Positions 8,548 to 17,235 of a stretch of DNA of 64,000 bases are shown here, in pieces. The translations under genes and the position numbers were made by a program. How positions within the stretch are numbered: the stretch's first letter is position 1; every line of letters begins with the position of its first letter. This DNA is from Pseudomonas migulae (GTDB lineage: Bacteria; Pseudomonadota; Gammaproteobacteria; Pseudomonadales; Pseudomonadaceae), in contig NZ_JALJWR010000001.1 in assembly GCF_024169315.1 (NCBI RefSeq), positions 4,514,501 through 4,578,500 of the forward strand, read 5' to 3'. The notes beneath the pieces were generated by a model. That model saw only the letters and a program-made list of their open reading frames with translations, ran no database searches and had not been told where the DNA came from.

Positions 8548-9180
8548 TTATTCCGTGCTGCCGAGGCCTTGCCAGTGTTTTAGGCCGATGAAGATGAACC
8601 GCAATTGCTGAGTGATTTTCGCCTGAGGCGTCAGATGCTCGGGCAATGCTTCTGCCGGTGGATCAATGATGTCGGGCAAGGTTGCGAACACGCTTTTAAC
8701 GATGAGATCGGCCATGACGCTCAGGCCGGCGATGTCCAGGTGTTGCAGCTTAGGCATCAACGACAAGTCGGCCGCCAGGTCCGAGCTGATGTCTTCGCGC
8801 AAGCGTCCGATGGCCAGACGCACCGGCAGCGATCCACCGTACTGCTCGCGGGCGAGAAACAGGAATTGCGAACGATTGGCCGACACCACGTCGAGAAATA
8901 TCCGCACCGAGGCATCGATGATGCCGCCCATCACGAACTCGTTGTGGCGCACCAGGCGGATGGTTTCGCGGAAGGTCTGACCGACTTCGCTCACCAGCAC
9001 CAGGCCCAGTTCATCCATATCGGTAAAATGCCGGTAGAAACCGGTGGGGACGATGCCGGCGGTTTTCGCCACTTCGCGCAGGCTCAGGCTGCCGAATCCT
9101 CGGCCGCATTCCATCAAATGGCGTGCAGCGTCCATCAGGGCGTTGCGGGTTTGTTGTTTCTGTTCGGCGCGGGGCAGCAT
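8548..9180 (-). CDS. TetR-family repressor, FabR/DesT-like
   Basis: DNA-binding repressor of 210 residues. The N-terminal helix-turn-helix reads SLSLREVAKTAGIVPTGFYRHFTDMDELGL (residues about 32-61), which is the hallmark of the FabR/DesT branch that controls unsaturated fatty-acid synthesis in response to acyl-CoA or acyl-ACP pools. In PAO1 (from memory) desT lies next to ureE, as here, which supports DesT; however, the desaturase genes it controls in PAO1 are not in this window. The effector and targets are therefore inferred. Confidence 0.82.
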   Translation of the reverse strand: MLPRAEQKQQTRNALMDAARHLMECGRGFGSLSLREVAKTAGIVPTGFYRHFTDMDELGLVLVSEVGQTFRETIRLVRHNEFVMGGIIDASVRIFLDVVSANRSQFLFLAREQYGGSLPVRLAIGRLREDISSDLAADLSLMPKLQHLDIAGLSVMADLIVKSVFATLPDIIDPPAEALPEHLTPQAKITQQLRFIFIGLKHWQGLGSTE

Positions 9181-9305
9181 CGCAAGGGTGTTTTCTGGAC
9201 AAGACAGCGGCGCACTCTAGCAAATCGGCTTTGCTGGCGTCGAACGACTATCGGAGGGGGCAACTGAAAGAGAGACAGGCGGGGAAAGGGTGCTTCTATA
9301 AAATC

Positions 9306-9336
9306 AAAAGCCCAATCCGTGGATTGGGCTTTTTTT
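9306..9336. terminator. Bidirectional rho-independent terminator
   Basis: AAAAGCCCAATCC, a GT loop and GGATTGGGCTTTTTTT form a perfect stem with T runs on both strands. It lies 17 bases past the stop of the repeat-protein gene on the minus strand and separates it from the TetR gene. Confidence 0.88.
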
Positions 9337-9352
9337 CAGGGCCGCCATGGGC

Positions 9353-9907
9353 TTAGCTCAAAGCGCTGTTGCGTTCGATTACACGGTCACCACCACCTTC
9401 AGCGAGGGTTTGACCTTGTGGAGTGCGATCGGAACCGTCAGCAGCCAGGGTTTGACCTTGTGGGGTGCGATCGGAACCGTCAGCAGCCAGGGTTTGACCT
9501 TGTGGAGTGCGATCGGAACCGTCAGCAGCCAGGGTTTGACCTTGTGGGGTGCGATCGGAACCGTCAGCAGCCAGGGTTTGACCTTGTGGAGTGCGATCGG
9601 AACCGTCAGCAGCCAGGGTTTGACCTTGTGGAGTGCGATCGGAACCGTCAGCGGCCAGGGTTTGACCTTGTGGAGTGCGATCGGAACCATCAGCGGCAAG
9701 GGATTGGCCTTGTGGGGTACGGTCCGAACCGTCTTGAGTGATCAGGCCTTTTTCTTTCAGGCGATCGTTACCACCTTCGGCAACGGTCTGGCTGAACACC
9801 GAGTGGCTCGATTTGACTTGTGGGGTTGCCTGATCAGCAGCTGGCAGAGCGAAAGCGGTGCTGGCCAGCAGTGAGAGGGAAAGGCTAAGCAGTAATTGGC
9901 GTTTCAT
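9353..9907 (-). CDS. Secreted protein with eight 14-residue tandem repeats
   Basis: Unrecognised exported protein of 184 residues. The start at 9907 gives a clean signal peptide (MKRQ, then a hydrophobic stretch, cleavage likely after STAFA at residue 20). Residues 59-170 are eight copies of DGSDRTPQGQTLAA, the first with S for T. Weaker relatives flank them (VAEGGNDRLKEKGL before, AEGGGDRVIERN after), so the whole mature protein appears built from one unit. It has no cysteine, is polar and is likely unstructured or a repetitive fold. No operon partner; it ends at a strong terminator. I do not know the function; similar short repeat proteins are sometimes loosely annotated as phage-infection proteins, without proof. 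Confidence 0.8.
   Translation of the reverse strand: MKRQLLLSLSLSLLASTAFALPAADQATPQVKSSHSVFSQTVAEGGNDRLKEKGLITQDGSDRTPQGQSLAADGSDRTPQGQTLAADGSDRTPQGQTLAADGSDRTPQGQTLAADGSDRTPQGQTLAADGSDRTPQGQTLAADGSDRTPQGQTLAADGSDRTPQGQTLAEGGGDRVIERNSALS
9398..9733. repeat. 42-bp tandem repeat, eight copies
   Basis: Eight in-frame copies of a 42-base unit (containing GACCTTGTGG.GTGCGATCGG on the plus strand), differing mainly at one A/G position that switches between GTGGAGTG and GTGGGGTG. The near identity points to recent expansion by slippage or recombination; copy number is likely to vary between strains. Confidence 0.93.
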
Positions 9908-10296
9908 GATTGGGTGCTCCGTAGGAGGGCGATAAAGTGGGTACGAGGGCAATGCTACTCTCGATAAGTCGATATAAAAGTTCATAAACGCAATGGTAAT
10001 AATCAACAGAATTGATTGTTCCATTCGAAGGCTCTAGAACGGGCCTCTCCGGCGAGGGTTTTCGCACTGATGTGGGTATTTTCGACCCACTCGTGCCGCG
10101 CAAAAGTGCGGGGTCGGTAACGCCGGGTTTGCGAGAGCAGGGTGTCCCCGACCGATTATTTGAACGTTAAGCCCATTTTTGGTTAAACCTGCGCGCCGTT
10201 TCCCAGTCCTAGGATTCATGGCAGGCCGGTTCTGGCCTAACGTTTCACACGTGCGTCGCAGTCAGGGCGCTCAGTCGTATTCAGGAGCCCTGTGCA
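9908..10296. other. Divergent intergenic region
   Basis: 389 bases between the repeat-protein gene (minus) and the AsmA gene (plus). The part next to the repeat gene is AT-rich and has a small palindrome AATCAACAGAATTGATT near 10003-10019, probably in its promoter. A GC-rich middle part contains short inverted repeats but no gene, RNA or REP element that I can recognise. Confidence 0.5.
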
Positions 10297-12372
10297 ATGA
10301 CGCGCACCCCGAAAATCTTTGCCTGGACCTTTGCCAGCCTGGTTGTGTTGCTGGCAATACTGGTTCTGATCATCGTGTTCTTCGATTGGAACCGGATCAA
10401 ACCCACCATCAACACCAAAGTCTCCGAAGAACTGCATCGACCGTTTGCCATCAATGGCAACCTCGCGGTGGTCTGGCAGCGCGAGCCCGATGAGGGCGGT
10501 TGGCGGGCGTGGGTGCCCTGGCCGCATGTGGTGGCGGAGGACCTGAGCCTCGGCAACCCGGACTGGTCGAAGCAGCCGCAGATGGTCACGCTCAAGCGCG
10601 TCGAGCTGCGCCTTTCGCCACTGGCCTTGCTGGCGCAACGCGTAGCGATCCCGCGTATCGACTTGACCGAACCGAACGCAGACCTGCAGCGCCTGGCCGA
10701 TGGCCGCGCGAACTGGACATTCAAATTTGACCCGAAAGACCCGAACGCCGAGCCTTCCAGCTGGGTGGTCGACATCGGCGCAATCGGCTTCGACAAGGGT
10801 CACGTCACCCTTGACGACCAGAGCCTGAAGACTCAGCTCGACCTGATCATCGACCCACTGGGCAAACCGATTCCGTTCAGCGAAATCGTTGGCGACAAAG
10901 CGGCGAAAAGCGCTCAGGAGAAGGGCGCCGCACCTCAGGATTACGCGTTCGCGCTGAAGGTCAAAGGCCAATACCACGGCCAGAAACTCGCTGGCGACGG
11001 CAAGGTCGGTGGTTTGCTGGCCTTGCAGGATTCGGCCCGCCCGTTTCCGCTCCAGGCCCAGGTCAAGATCGCTGACACCAGCGTCGAACTCGCGGGCACG
11101 CTGACCGATCCACTCAATCTCGGCGCGTTGGACCTGCGACTGAAACTGGCCGGCAGCAGCCTGGGCAACCTCTATCCGTTGACCGGCGTGACCCTGCCGG
11201 ATACACCGCCCTACGCCACCGACGGTCACTTGATCGCCAAGCTGCACGAGGCGGGCGGCGCGGTGTTCCGTTATGAAGAGTTCAACGGCAAGATCGGCGA
11301 GAGCGACATTCATGGCAGCCTGGCCTATGTCGCCAGCCAGCCACGGCCGAAACTCAGCGGTTCACTGCTTTCCAATCAGCTGCTGTTTGCTGACCTCGCA
11401 CCCTTGATTGGCGCTGACTCCAACGCCAAGCAAAAGGCCCGGGGCGGTGAAAGCAAGCAACCGGCAGACAAAGTGCTGCCGGTCGAGGAGTTCAAGACCG
11501 AGCGCTGGCGCGACATGGACGCCGATGTCGAATTCACCGGCAAACGCATCGTCCACAGTGAAAAACTGCCGTTCAATGACCTTTATACCCACCTGGTGTT
11601 GACCGATGGCGTGCTCAGCCTCGAACCCCTGCGCTTCGGTGTGGCCGGCGGCAAGCTGGATGCGCAGATTCGCCTGAACGGGCGCACCGAACCGTTGGAA
11701 GGCAGTGCCAAACTCACCGCGCGCGGTTTCAAGCTCAAGCAGCTGTTCCCCACCTTCGAACCGATGAAGACCAGTTTCGGCGAACTCAATGGTGATGCCG
11801 ATATCAACGGTCGCGGCAACTCGGTGGCAAAACTGCTGGGCTCGGCCAACGGCAATCTGAAGATGCTGATCAACGACGGGGCGATCAGTCGCGAGTTGAT
11901 GGAGCTGGCCGGGCTCAACGTCGGCAACTATGTGGTCGGCAAGATCTTTGGCGACAAGGAAGTGAAGATCAATTGCGCGGCCGCCGACTTCGACATCAAG
12001 ACAGGCCTGGCAACCACGCGTCTGTTCGTCTTCGATACCGAGAACGCGATCATCTACATCGATGGCACGGCGAACATGGCGACCGAGCAACTGGACCTGA
12101 CGGTGACGCCGGAATCCAAGGGCTGGCGTTTGATTTCGCTGCGTTCGCCGCTGTATGTGCGGGGCAAGTTCATCAAGCCGGATGCCGGTGTGAAAGCGGT
12201 GCCTCTGATGTTGCGTGGCGCGGGGATGGTGGCGTTGGGTGTGATCGCGGCGCCGGCGGCGGGGTTGTTGGCGTTGGTGGCGCCGAGTGGTGGTGAACCG
12301 AATCAGTGTGCGCCGTTGTTGCAGCAGATGAAGGCGGGGAAGGCGCCGGTGACCGTTAAGCCCACCAAATAA
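10297..12372 (+). CDS. asmA: AsmA-family protein
   Basis: Large envelope protein of 691 residues. An N-terminal membrane anchor (residues about 8-31) is followed by FDWNRIKPTINTKVSEELHR, the typical AsmA start, and a long periplasmic beta-rich domain; the C-terminal AsmA_2-like part contains LNGDADINGRGNS and the FDTENAIIYIDGTANMATEQLDL block near residue 570. AsmA-like proteins belong to the bridge-like lipid transport group (with TamB, YhdP) and affect outer-membrane lipid balance. It stands alone and ends in a REP element. The precise paralogue (AsmA or YhjG-like) is uncertain. Confidence 0.85.
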   Translation: MTRTPKIFAWTFASLVVLLAILVLIIVFFDWNRIKPTINTKVSEELHRPFAINGNLAVVWQREPDEGGWRAWVPWPHVVAEDLSLGNPDWSKQPQMVTLKRVELRLSPLALLAQRVAIPRIDLTEPNADLQRLADGRANWTFKFDPKDPNAEPSSWVVDIGAIGFDKGHVTLDDQSLKTQLDLIIDPLGKPIPFSEIVGDKAAKSAQEKGAAPQDYAFALKVKGQYHGQKLAGDGKVGGLLALQDSARPFPLQAQVKIADTSVELAGTLTDPLNLGALDLRLKLAGSSLGNLYPLTGVTLPDTPPYATDGHLIAKLHEAGGAVFRYEEFNGKIGESDIHGSLAYVASQPRPKLSGSLLSNQLLFADLAPLIGADSNAKQKARGGESKQPADKVLPVEEFKTERWRDMDADVEFTGKRIVHSEKLPFNDLYTHLVLTDGVLSLEPLRFGVAGGKLDAQIRLNGRTEPLEGSAKLTARGFKLKQLFPTFEPMKTSFGELNGDADINGRGNSVAKLLGSANGNLKMLINDGAISRELMELAGLNVGNYVVGKIFGDKEVKINCAAADFDIKTGLATTRLFVFDTENAIIYIDGTANMATEQLDLTVTPESKGWRLISLRSPLYVRGKFIKPDAGVKAVPLMLRGAGMVALGVIAAPAAGLLALVAPSGGEPNQCAPLLQQMKAGKAPVTVKPTK

Positions 12373-12393
12373 ATCTTCGGCGTCTATGAAGAC

Positions 12394-12489
12394 GCCTTCG
12401 CGGGCGAGCCTCGCTCCTACAGGTTTAGCGTCGTCCCCATAACTGGTGACCGACTCGAATCCTGTAGCAGCGAGGCTTGCCCGCGAAGG
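12394..12489. repeat. REP doublet (REPIN) 5
   Basis: GCCTTCGCGGGCGAGCCTCGCTCCTACAGG and its inverted partner CCTGTAGCAGCGAGGCTTGCCCGCGAAGG. It sits between convergent genes asmA and the ferritin-like gene. Confidence 0.9.
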
Positions 12490-12503
12490 TGGACTGTCAG
12501 GCG

Positions 12504-13034
12504 CTACAAATCTTTCAGAATGTCCGCCATATCATCCGCATGCTCTTCTTCCTGGGCCAGGATGTCTTCGAAGATGCGCCGGGTGGTCGGGTCTTTTTCG
12601 CCGATGTACTGAATGATCTCGCGGTAGCTGTCGATGGCGATGCGTTCGGCGACCAGGTCTTCATAGACCATTTCTTTGAGTGAGTTGCCGGCCACATACT
12701 GCGCGTGGGAGTTTTTCGACAGCAGGTCCGGGTTGAACTCAGGCTCACCGCCCAGCTGCACGATGCGCTCGGCCAATCGGTCGGCATGCGCCGCTTCCTG
12801 GTTCGCGTGCTCAAGGAACTCGTCGGCGGCGACATGGGCTTTCAAGCCATTGGCCATGAAATAGTGGCGTTTGTAGCGCAAGACACAGACCAGTTCGGTG
12901 GCCAGCGACTCGTTGAGCAGACGCAGCACTTCGTCGAGGTCGGCGCTGTAGCTTTCGGTTACCGCACCATTTTCGACGTTCTGGCGGGCACGTGCGCGAA
13001 GAGTCGTTACATCAGACAAATGCATGTCACTCAT
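12504..13034 (-). CDS. Ferritin-like / bacterioferritin-family protein
   Basis: Iron-handling four-helix-bundle protein of 176 residues. Metal-ligand motifs typical of bacterioferritin/Dps relatives are visible: NESLATELVCVLRYKRHYF (residues about 41-59), DEFLEHANQEAAHADRLAERI, VYEDLVAERIAIDSYREII and LAQEEEHADDMADIL. It lacks the haem-binding Met position context of true Bfr, so it is best called ferritin-like. From memory it corresponds to PA4880, annotated as a probable bacterioferritin. It lies downstream of a LysR gene on the same strand, 126 bases away, with its own ribosome site. Confidence 0.88.
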   Translation of the reverse strand: MSDMHLSDVTTLRARARQNVENGAVTESYSADLDEVLRLLNESLATELVCVLRYKRHYFMANGLKAHVAADEFLEHANQEAAHADRLAERIVQLGGEPEFNPDLLSKNSHAQYVAGNSLKEMVYEDLVAERIAIDSYREIIQYIGEKDPTTRRIFEDILAQEEEHADDMADILKDL

Positions 13035-13160
13035 CTCGTTCTCCTTGGAGGCTAATCCGGGTTTGCGTCACTTTCTGGGGAAGTGATCACTCCTAAGGTG
13101 TGAGTGATGAGCGCAGCGAAAAGTTTGATGTAATTTGCCAATCGAAAACATCGCAGGTTT

Positions 13161-14096
13161 CTAAACCGGGATGCGTTCTCGCGCGGCCTGCGATCTTGGC
13201 AGCAGGCCAGACAATCGCGCTTCTTCCTGCAACCAGGCAAAAAATACACGCACGGGCGGATGGCGTTCACGACCCGGTACGCACAGCGCGCTGTAGCCGG
13301 CGCCCTCCACCTGGATGTCACTCCGGTAAGCCACCAGCAAACCACTGGCCACACTCTCGGACACCAGAATATTGCTCGCCAGCACCAGGCCTTGCCCGGC
13401 AATGGCGGCTTGCAGGGCGTAATGCTCTTCGTCGTATTCCCGGACCGGCGGTTGCCCCGTCAGCCAGGTTTCGCCGGATTGCGCGCACCACGCCTCCCAG
13501 CCATGGGCGTACAGCTTCGAGTTGTGCCAGCGCACGCTGATCAACGTGGGGGCCTGACCACTTCGGGCCCGCGCGACTTGTTCCGGCGAGCCATAAACGC
13601 CGAACGACTCATCGAACAGACACAAACCATAAAGGTTCGGATAGTCATCAAGGCTGTAGCGCACCACTAGGTCGACGCTGGCATCCTGATGCAAATCGAT
13701 CACTTCGCAATGGGTGTCCAGGCGCAGGCTGATGGTCGGATGCCGGGCGTAAAACCGCCCAAGCCGAGGCACCAGCCACAGTGCGGCAAACGCGGCCGTG
13801 GTGGAAATCGTCAGGCTTGTGCCGCTGCGTTGCGGGCGCAAGGTGTCGACGCTCTGGGCCACTTCCAGAAAAGCCCCGTGCAGGCTGTGGAACAGACGCT
13901 CGCCGCACTCGGTCAGGCGAACCTGTCGTGGCAGGCGCTCAAACAGCGGTACGCCGAGCCAACTCTCCAGCGAACGAATCTGATGGGAAACCGCCGTTGG
14001 CGTCACGGACAGTTCTTCGGCGGCGGCCTTGAAGCTCAACAGGCGAGAGGCTGATTCAAAGGCGCGCAGGGCGGTCAGCGGCAGCGAGGCAAACAT
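13161..14096 (-). CDS. LysR-family regulator, GcvA-like
   Basis: Transcription regulator of 311 residues with an N-terminal winged helix (PLTALRAFESASRLLSFKAA...VTPTAVSHQIRSLESWLGVPLFER) and a substrate-binding-protein-like effector domain. The sequence around LPLTALRAFE and RLTECGERLF places it in the GcvA branch. The start at 14096 is chosen because GGAG lies 6 bases upstream; a codon four residues earlier has no such site. It faces the azoreductase-SMR pair, which it is likely to control; a perfect palindrome lies in the shared promoter region. Effector unknown. Confidence 0.88.
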   Translation of the reverse strand: MFASLPLTALRAFESASRLLSFKAAAEELSVTPTAVSHQIRSLESWLGVPLFERLPRQVRLTECGERLFHSLHGAFLEVAQSVDTLRPQRSGTSLTISTTAAFAALWLVPRLGRFYARHPTISLRLDTHCEVIDLHQDASVDLVVRYSLDDYPNLYGLCLFDESFGVYGSPEQVARARSGQAPTLISVRWHNSKLYAHGWEAWCAQSGETWLTGQPPVREYDEEHYALQAAIAGQGLVLASNILVSESVASGLLVAYRSDIQVEGAGYSALCVPGRERHPPVRVFFAWLQEEARLSGLLPRSQAARERIPV

Positions 14097-14107
14097 TGAA
14101 CACTCCA

Positions 14108-14128
14108 TGGATGAAATGAATTCATCCA
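14108..14128. promoter_or_regulatory. Palindromic operator candidate between lysR and azoR
   Basis: TGGATGAA and TTCATCCA form perfect 8-base arms around ATGAA. It begins 12 bases upstream of the LysR start codon and about 90 bases before the azoreductase gene, the usual place for a LysR autoregulatory site. It does not have the simple T-N11-A form at the arm ends, so assignment to this LysR protein is inference. Confidence 0.55.
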
Positions 14129-14216
14129 GACTGATTTTTGCTCATTTGAGGCGAGACAGCGGCGAGCTCAATCTGCACGCCACAAGCCGTTTGAGTTTAG
14201 TCTTCAGGAGATTCAG

Positions 14217-14855
14217 ATGAACAGAGTTCTTGCCATCCACGCCAGTCCACGGGGCGAACGTTCCCACTCCCGTCGCATGACCGAAGTGTTTCTCAGCGCC
14301 TGGCAGGCGCGCCATCCGCAATCGCAACTGACTCGTCGGGAAGTCGGTCGGGCGTTGATTCCACCGGTCAACGAAGCCTTCGTGGCCGCCGCGTTCTACC
14401 CGGAATCCGAGGCGCGGCCGTTGTCGATGCAGGCCGATCTGGCGTTCAGTGATGAATTGGTGGGTGAGTTGCTGGGCCACGATTTACTGGTGATCTCCAC
14501 GCCCATGCACAACTTCAGCGTGCCCAGCGGCCTCAAGGCATGGATCGATCAGGTGGTGCGGCTCGGCCTGACTTTCAATCACACGCTGGACAACGGCGTT
14601 GCGCAATACGAGCCGCTGGTACAGGGCAAGAAAGCGCTGATCGTCACCAGCCGTGGCGGGTTCGGTTTCGGGCCCGGGGGTGAACTCGAAGCGTTGAATC
14701 ATGCCGATACGCTGCTGCGCACGGCATTGGGTTTCATCGGCATTACCGACGTCACCGTGGTCGCCGCCGAGGGCGAAGAGTCCGCCGAACGCACCTTCGA
14801 GGTCTCCGTCGCCGAGGCCGAGCAGCGTTTGCTGGCGCTGGCCAGGGAGTTCTAG
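14217..14855 (+). CDS. azoR: NADH azoreductase / quinone reductase (flavodoxin fold)
   Basis: FMN-dependent oxidoreductase of 212 residues that reduces quinones and azo dyes with two electrons, protecting against redox stress. The N-terminal phosphate-binding loop is [14 protein letters not shown] (residues about 8-21), followed by the FMN-contacting [22 protein letters not shown] and SRGGFGFGP segments, all hallmarks of AzoR. AGGAG lies 7 bases before the ATG. The next gene starts directly after the stop codon, so the two are one transcript, probably under the divergent LysR regulator. Confidence 0.88.
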   Translation: MNRVLAIHASPRGERSHSRRMTEVFLSAWQARHPQSQLTRREVGRALIPPVNEAFVAAAFYPESEARPLSMQADLAFSDELVGELLGHDLLVISTPMHNFSVPSGLKAWIDQVVRLGLTFNHTLDNGVAQYEPLVQGKKALIVTSRGGFGFGPGGELEALNHADTLLRTALGFIGITDVTVVAAEGEESAERTFEVSVAEAEQRLLALAREF

Positions 14856-15161
14856 ATGGCCTGGGTGTTTTTGCTGATCGCCGCCGGGTTCGAAGTTACC
14901 TTCGCGATGGGCATGAAGTACGCCGAAGGCTTCACCCGGCTCTGGCCGTCGCTGATCACGGTCGTGGCGGCGGTGGGCGGGATCTACTTCCTGACCCTGG
15001 CGATGCGCGAATTGCCGGTGAGCATCGCTTATCCGATCTGGACCGCCATCGGTTCGCTGGGCACGGTGTTTCTCGGGTTTGCGCTGCTCGGGGAAAGCCT
15101 GACGGCGGTCAAACTGGTGTCGGTCGGATTGATCGTGGCGGGGGTGGCAGGGCTGAAGTAA
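14856..15161 (+). CDS. SMR-family small multidrug/guanidinium exporter, SugE-like
   Basis: Four-helix proton-coupled exporter of 101 residues. The essential membrane glutamate is E13 (AAGFEVTFAMGMKYAEGF), and the conserved helix-3 stretch PIWTAIGSLGTVFLG is present; the WT.IG pattern is closest to SugE/Gdx and YkkCD-type members, which export guanidinium or quaternary ammonium compounds. Its ATG follows the azoR stop codon with no gap, showing translational coupling. As a single gene it would form a dual-topology dimer. Confidence 0.87.
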   Translation: MAWVFLLIAAGFEVTFAMGMKYAEGFTRLWPSLITVVAAVGGIYFLTLAMRELPVSIAYPIWTAIGSLGTVFLGFALLGESLTAVKLVSVGLIVAGVAGLK

Positions 15162-15269
15162 GACGGATGTCATAGACTGGTCGTCGAGTTGTCATTTTTG
15201 ATAACGATGCTTGGCTGATGTCTTGCATTCAGCCTTGCGTCACCTCATCGATCACAAGGACGTCCGCCC

Positions 15270-16160
15270 ATGTCGCAAGGTTCTGCCACGCGTTATCCGT
15301 TGGTGCTGGTCCCGGGAATGCTCGGGTTTATCCGTCTGGTGCTGTATCCGTACTGGTACGGGATTGTCGCGGCGTTGCGCCAAGGCGGGGCGACGGTGTT
15401 TGCGGTGCAGGTTTCGCCGCTCCACTCGACCGAGGTGCGCGGCGAGCAATTACTGACGCGAATCGACGAGATTCTGCGGGAAACCGGCGCCGAGAAGGTC
15501 AACCTGATCGGCCACAGCCAAGGCTCGCTGACCGCCCGTTATGCCGCCGCGAAACGCCCGGATCGTGTGGCGTCGGTCACGTCGGTGGCCGGCCCCAATC
15601 ACGGCTCGGAACTGGCGGATTACCTGCACAAACATTACCCGGCGGACAGCGCGAAGGGACGGTTACTCGCCTTTTTTCTTCGGATCATCGGTACGGTGAT
15701 GAGCCTGCTGGAAACCGGCTATCGCGGGCCGAAGCTGCCGGTGGATATCCACGCCTCCCATGAGTCGCTGACGACAGCCGGGGTGACGCTGTTCAATCAG
15801 CGTTATCCACAGGGCTTGCCGGAAACCTGGGGCGGGCACGGGCCGGAAGAGGTCAACGGCGTGCGCTATTACTCGTGGTCCGGCACCTTGCAGCCGGGCA
15901 AGACCGATCGCGGGCGCAATCTGTTCGACGGGACCAACCGCAGTTGTCGACTGTTTGCCAAAACCTTCGTGCGTGAAGTCGGGCATTGTGACGGGATGGT
16001 CGGGCGCTACAGTTCGCATCTCGGGACGGTGATTGGCGATGAGTATCCGCTGGATCACTTCGATATCGTCAATCAGTCGCTGGGACTGGTGGGGAAGGGG
16101 GCCGAGCCGATCCGGTTGTTTGTCGAGCATGCGGCGCGGTTGAAAGCGGCGGGGGTTTAA
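15270..16160 (+). CDS. Triacylglycerol lipase-like alpha/beta hydrolase
   Basis: Family I lipase relative of 296 residues. The nucleophile elbow GHSQG places Ser83; Asp241 (GHCDGMVG) and His263 (LDHFDIVNQ) complete the triad with the same 22-residue spacing as in P. aeruginosa LipA. The block YPQGLPETWGGHG...VNGVRYYSWSG also matches LipA. Unlike LipA it has no signal peptide (the protein starts directly at YPLVLVPGMLGF), the oxyanion-loop histidine is replaced by proline (VPGMLGF) and no Lif foldase gene is nearby. It may therefore act inside the cell or leave by an unknown route. Substrate chain length is unknown. Confidence 0.88.
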   Translation: MSQGSATRYPLVLVPGMLGFIRLVLYPYWYGIVAALRQGGATVFAVQVSPLHSTEVRGEQLLTRIDEILRETGAEKVNLIGHSQGSLTARYAAAKRPDRVASVTSVAGPNHGSELADYLHKHYPADSAKGRLLAFFLRIIGTVMSLLETGYRGPKLPVDIHASHESLTTAGVTLFNQRYPQGLPETWGGHGPEEVNGVRYYSWSGTLQPGKTDRGRNLFDGTNRSCRLFAKTFVREVGHCDGMVGRYSSHLGTVIGDEYPLDHFDIVNQSLGLVGKGAEPIRLFVEHAARLKAAGV

Positions 16161-16168
16161 CCCGCGTT

Positions 16169-16260
16169 GTGGCGAGGGGATTTATCCCCGTTGGACTGCG
16201 TAGCAGTCCCTTTTTTTGGCGCCGTTTCGCAGCTCAACGGGGATAAATCCCCTCGCCACA
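16169..16260. repeat. Palindromic repeat of a second family (GGCGAGGGGATTTATCCCC), copy 1
   Basis: TGTGGCGAGGGGATTTATCC and its reverse complement GGATAAATCCCCTCGCCACA bound a 92-base element with inner GCAGTCCC and TTCGCAGCTCAACGGGG segments. It is distinct in sequence from the GGGAGC/GCTTGC REPs and recurs at 33.4 and 48.6 kb. It lies between convergent genes. Confidence 0.88.
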
Positions 16261-16262
16261 GA

Positions 16263-17150
16263 TCAGGCGACGCTAATCTTGCGGCCCAACACCGTGGTCC
16301 AACGCTCCGAAACAATCACCCCACCCAACGTCAGCACACCGCCCACCAGGTGATACATCGCCAATTGCTCATGCAGCACCACCGCGGCAATCAGCGCCGT
16401 CAGCAACGGCAGCAGATTGAAAAACTGCGTGGTCCTGCTCGGCCCCAGGCGCACCACGGCCTGCATCCACGCCAGTGGCGCAACCATCGAAGCCAGCAGG
16501 CAGGCATACAGCACCAGCGGAATGTTCTGCAGCGTCGGGCCGATTTTCGGCGACACGGCGAACAGCGGAAACAGCACCACCACCGCCACCCACACCTGCA
16601 GGTACAACAACACCAGCGGCGGTAAACGCAGCTGCCACTTTTTCAGCAGCGTGCTGTAGATCGCGTAGGCCAGCGTGGCGATCAGCATCATCGCATCGCC
16701 CAGATTCACTCCGTGTTCGAGTAAGGCAGCGAGGCTGCCGGACGACACCACCACAACCACCCCGGCAAACGACAACACGGCACCGGCCAGCGCGCCTGCC
16801 GTCAGGCGCTGGCCGAGGCTGACGATCGCCATGGCCAGCGACATCAACGGCATCAGCGACAGGATGATGCCCATGTTGGTGGCCGAGGTCAGCGTCGCCG
16901 CGAAATACGCCAGGCTCTGATAAACCGCCATACCGAGCACGCCGAGGATGAAAATCTTCCCCAGGTTAGGACGAATGGCCGACCAATGGGCGATGACGGG
17001 TTTGAGCATGAACGGCGTGAACAACAAGCCGGCCAGCAACCAGCGGTAAAAACCGATCTCGGCGGGGAAGATCGCCCCGGCCGACATTTTGGTGATCACG
17101 GTATTGCCGGCCCAAATGAAAATGGCCAGCAGGGGATAAGCGTATTGCAT
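16263..17150 (-). CDS. EamA/DMT-family transporter
   Basis: Inner-membrane exporter of the drug/metabolite transporter superfamily with ten hydrophobic helices in two EamA repeats over 295 residues. The start of each repeat is recognisable (FIWAGNTVITKMSAG near residue 12, LATLAYAIYSTLLKKW near residue 158). Such proteins export amino acids, metabolites or drugs; the substrate cannot be inferred. It is divergent from an AraC-type regulator 85 bases away, which probably controls it. Confidence 0.88.
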   Translation of the reverse strand: MQYAYPLLAIFIWAGNTVITKMSAGAIFPAEIGFYRWLLAGLLFTPFMLKPVIAHWSAIRPNLGKIFILGVLGMAVYQSLAYFAATLTSATNMGIILSLMPLMSLAMAIVSLGQRLTAGALAGAVLSFAGVVVVVSSGSLAALLEHGVNLGDAMMLIATLAYAIYSTLLKKWQLRLPPLVLLYLQVWVAVVVLFPLFAVSPKIGPTLQNIPLVLYACLLASMVAPLAWMQAVVRLGPSRTTQFFNLLPLLTALIAAVVLHEQLAMYHLVGGVLTLGGVIVSERWTTVLGRKISVA

Positions 17151-17235
17151 TGGAAAAAACCAGAAACGTTAATGAGGGGTGATTATCGCCTGTCTGGATG
17201 AAAGCCTATACTTCGATCCAGACAACCGGCCCCGG

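Noticed and set aside
9398..9733. Possible CRISPR array
   Set aside because: The 42-bp units are directly adjacent with no unique spacers and are in frame within a protein-coding gene with a signal peptide.
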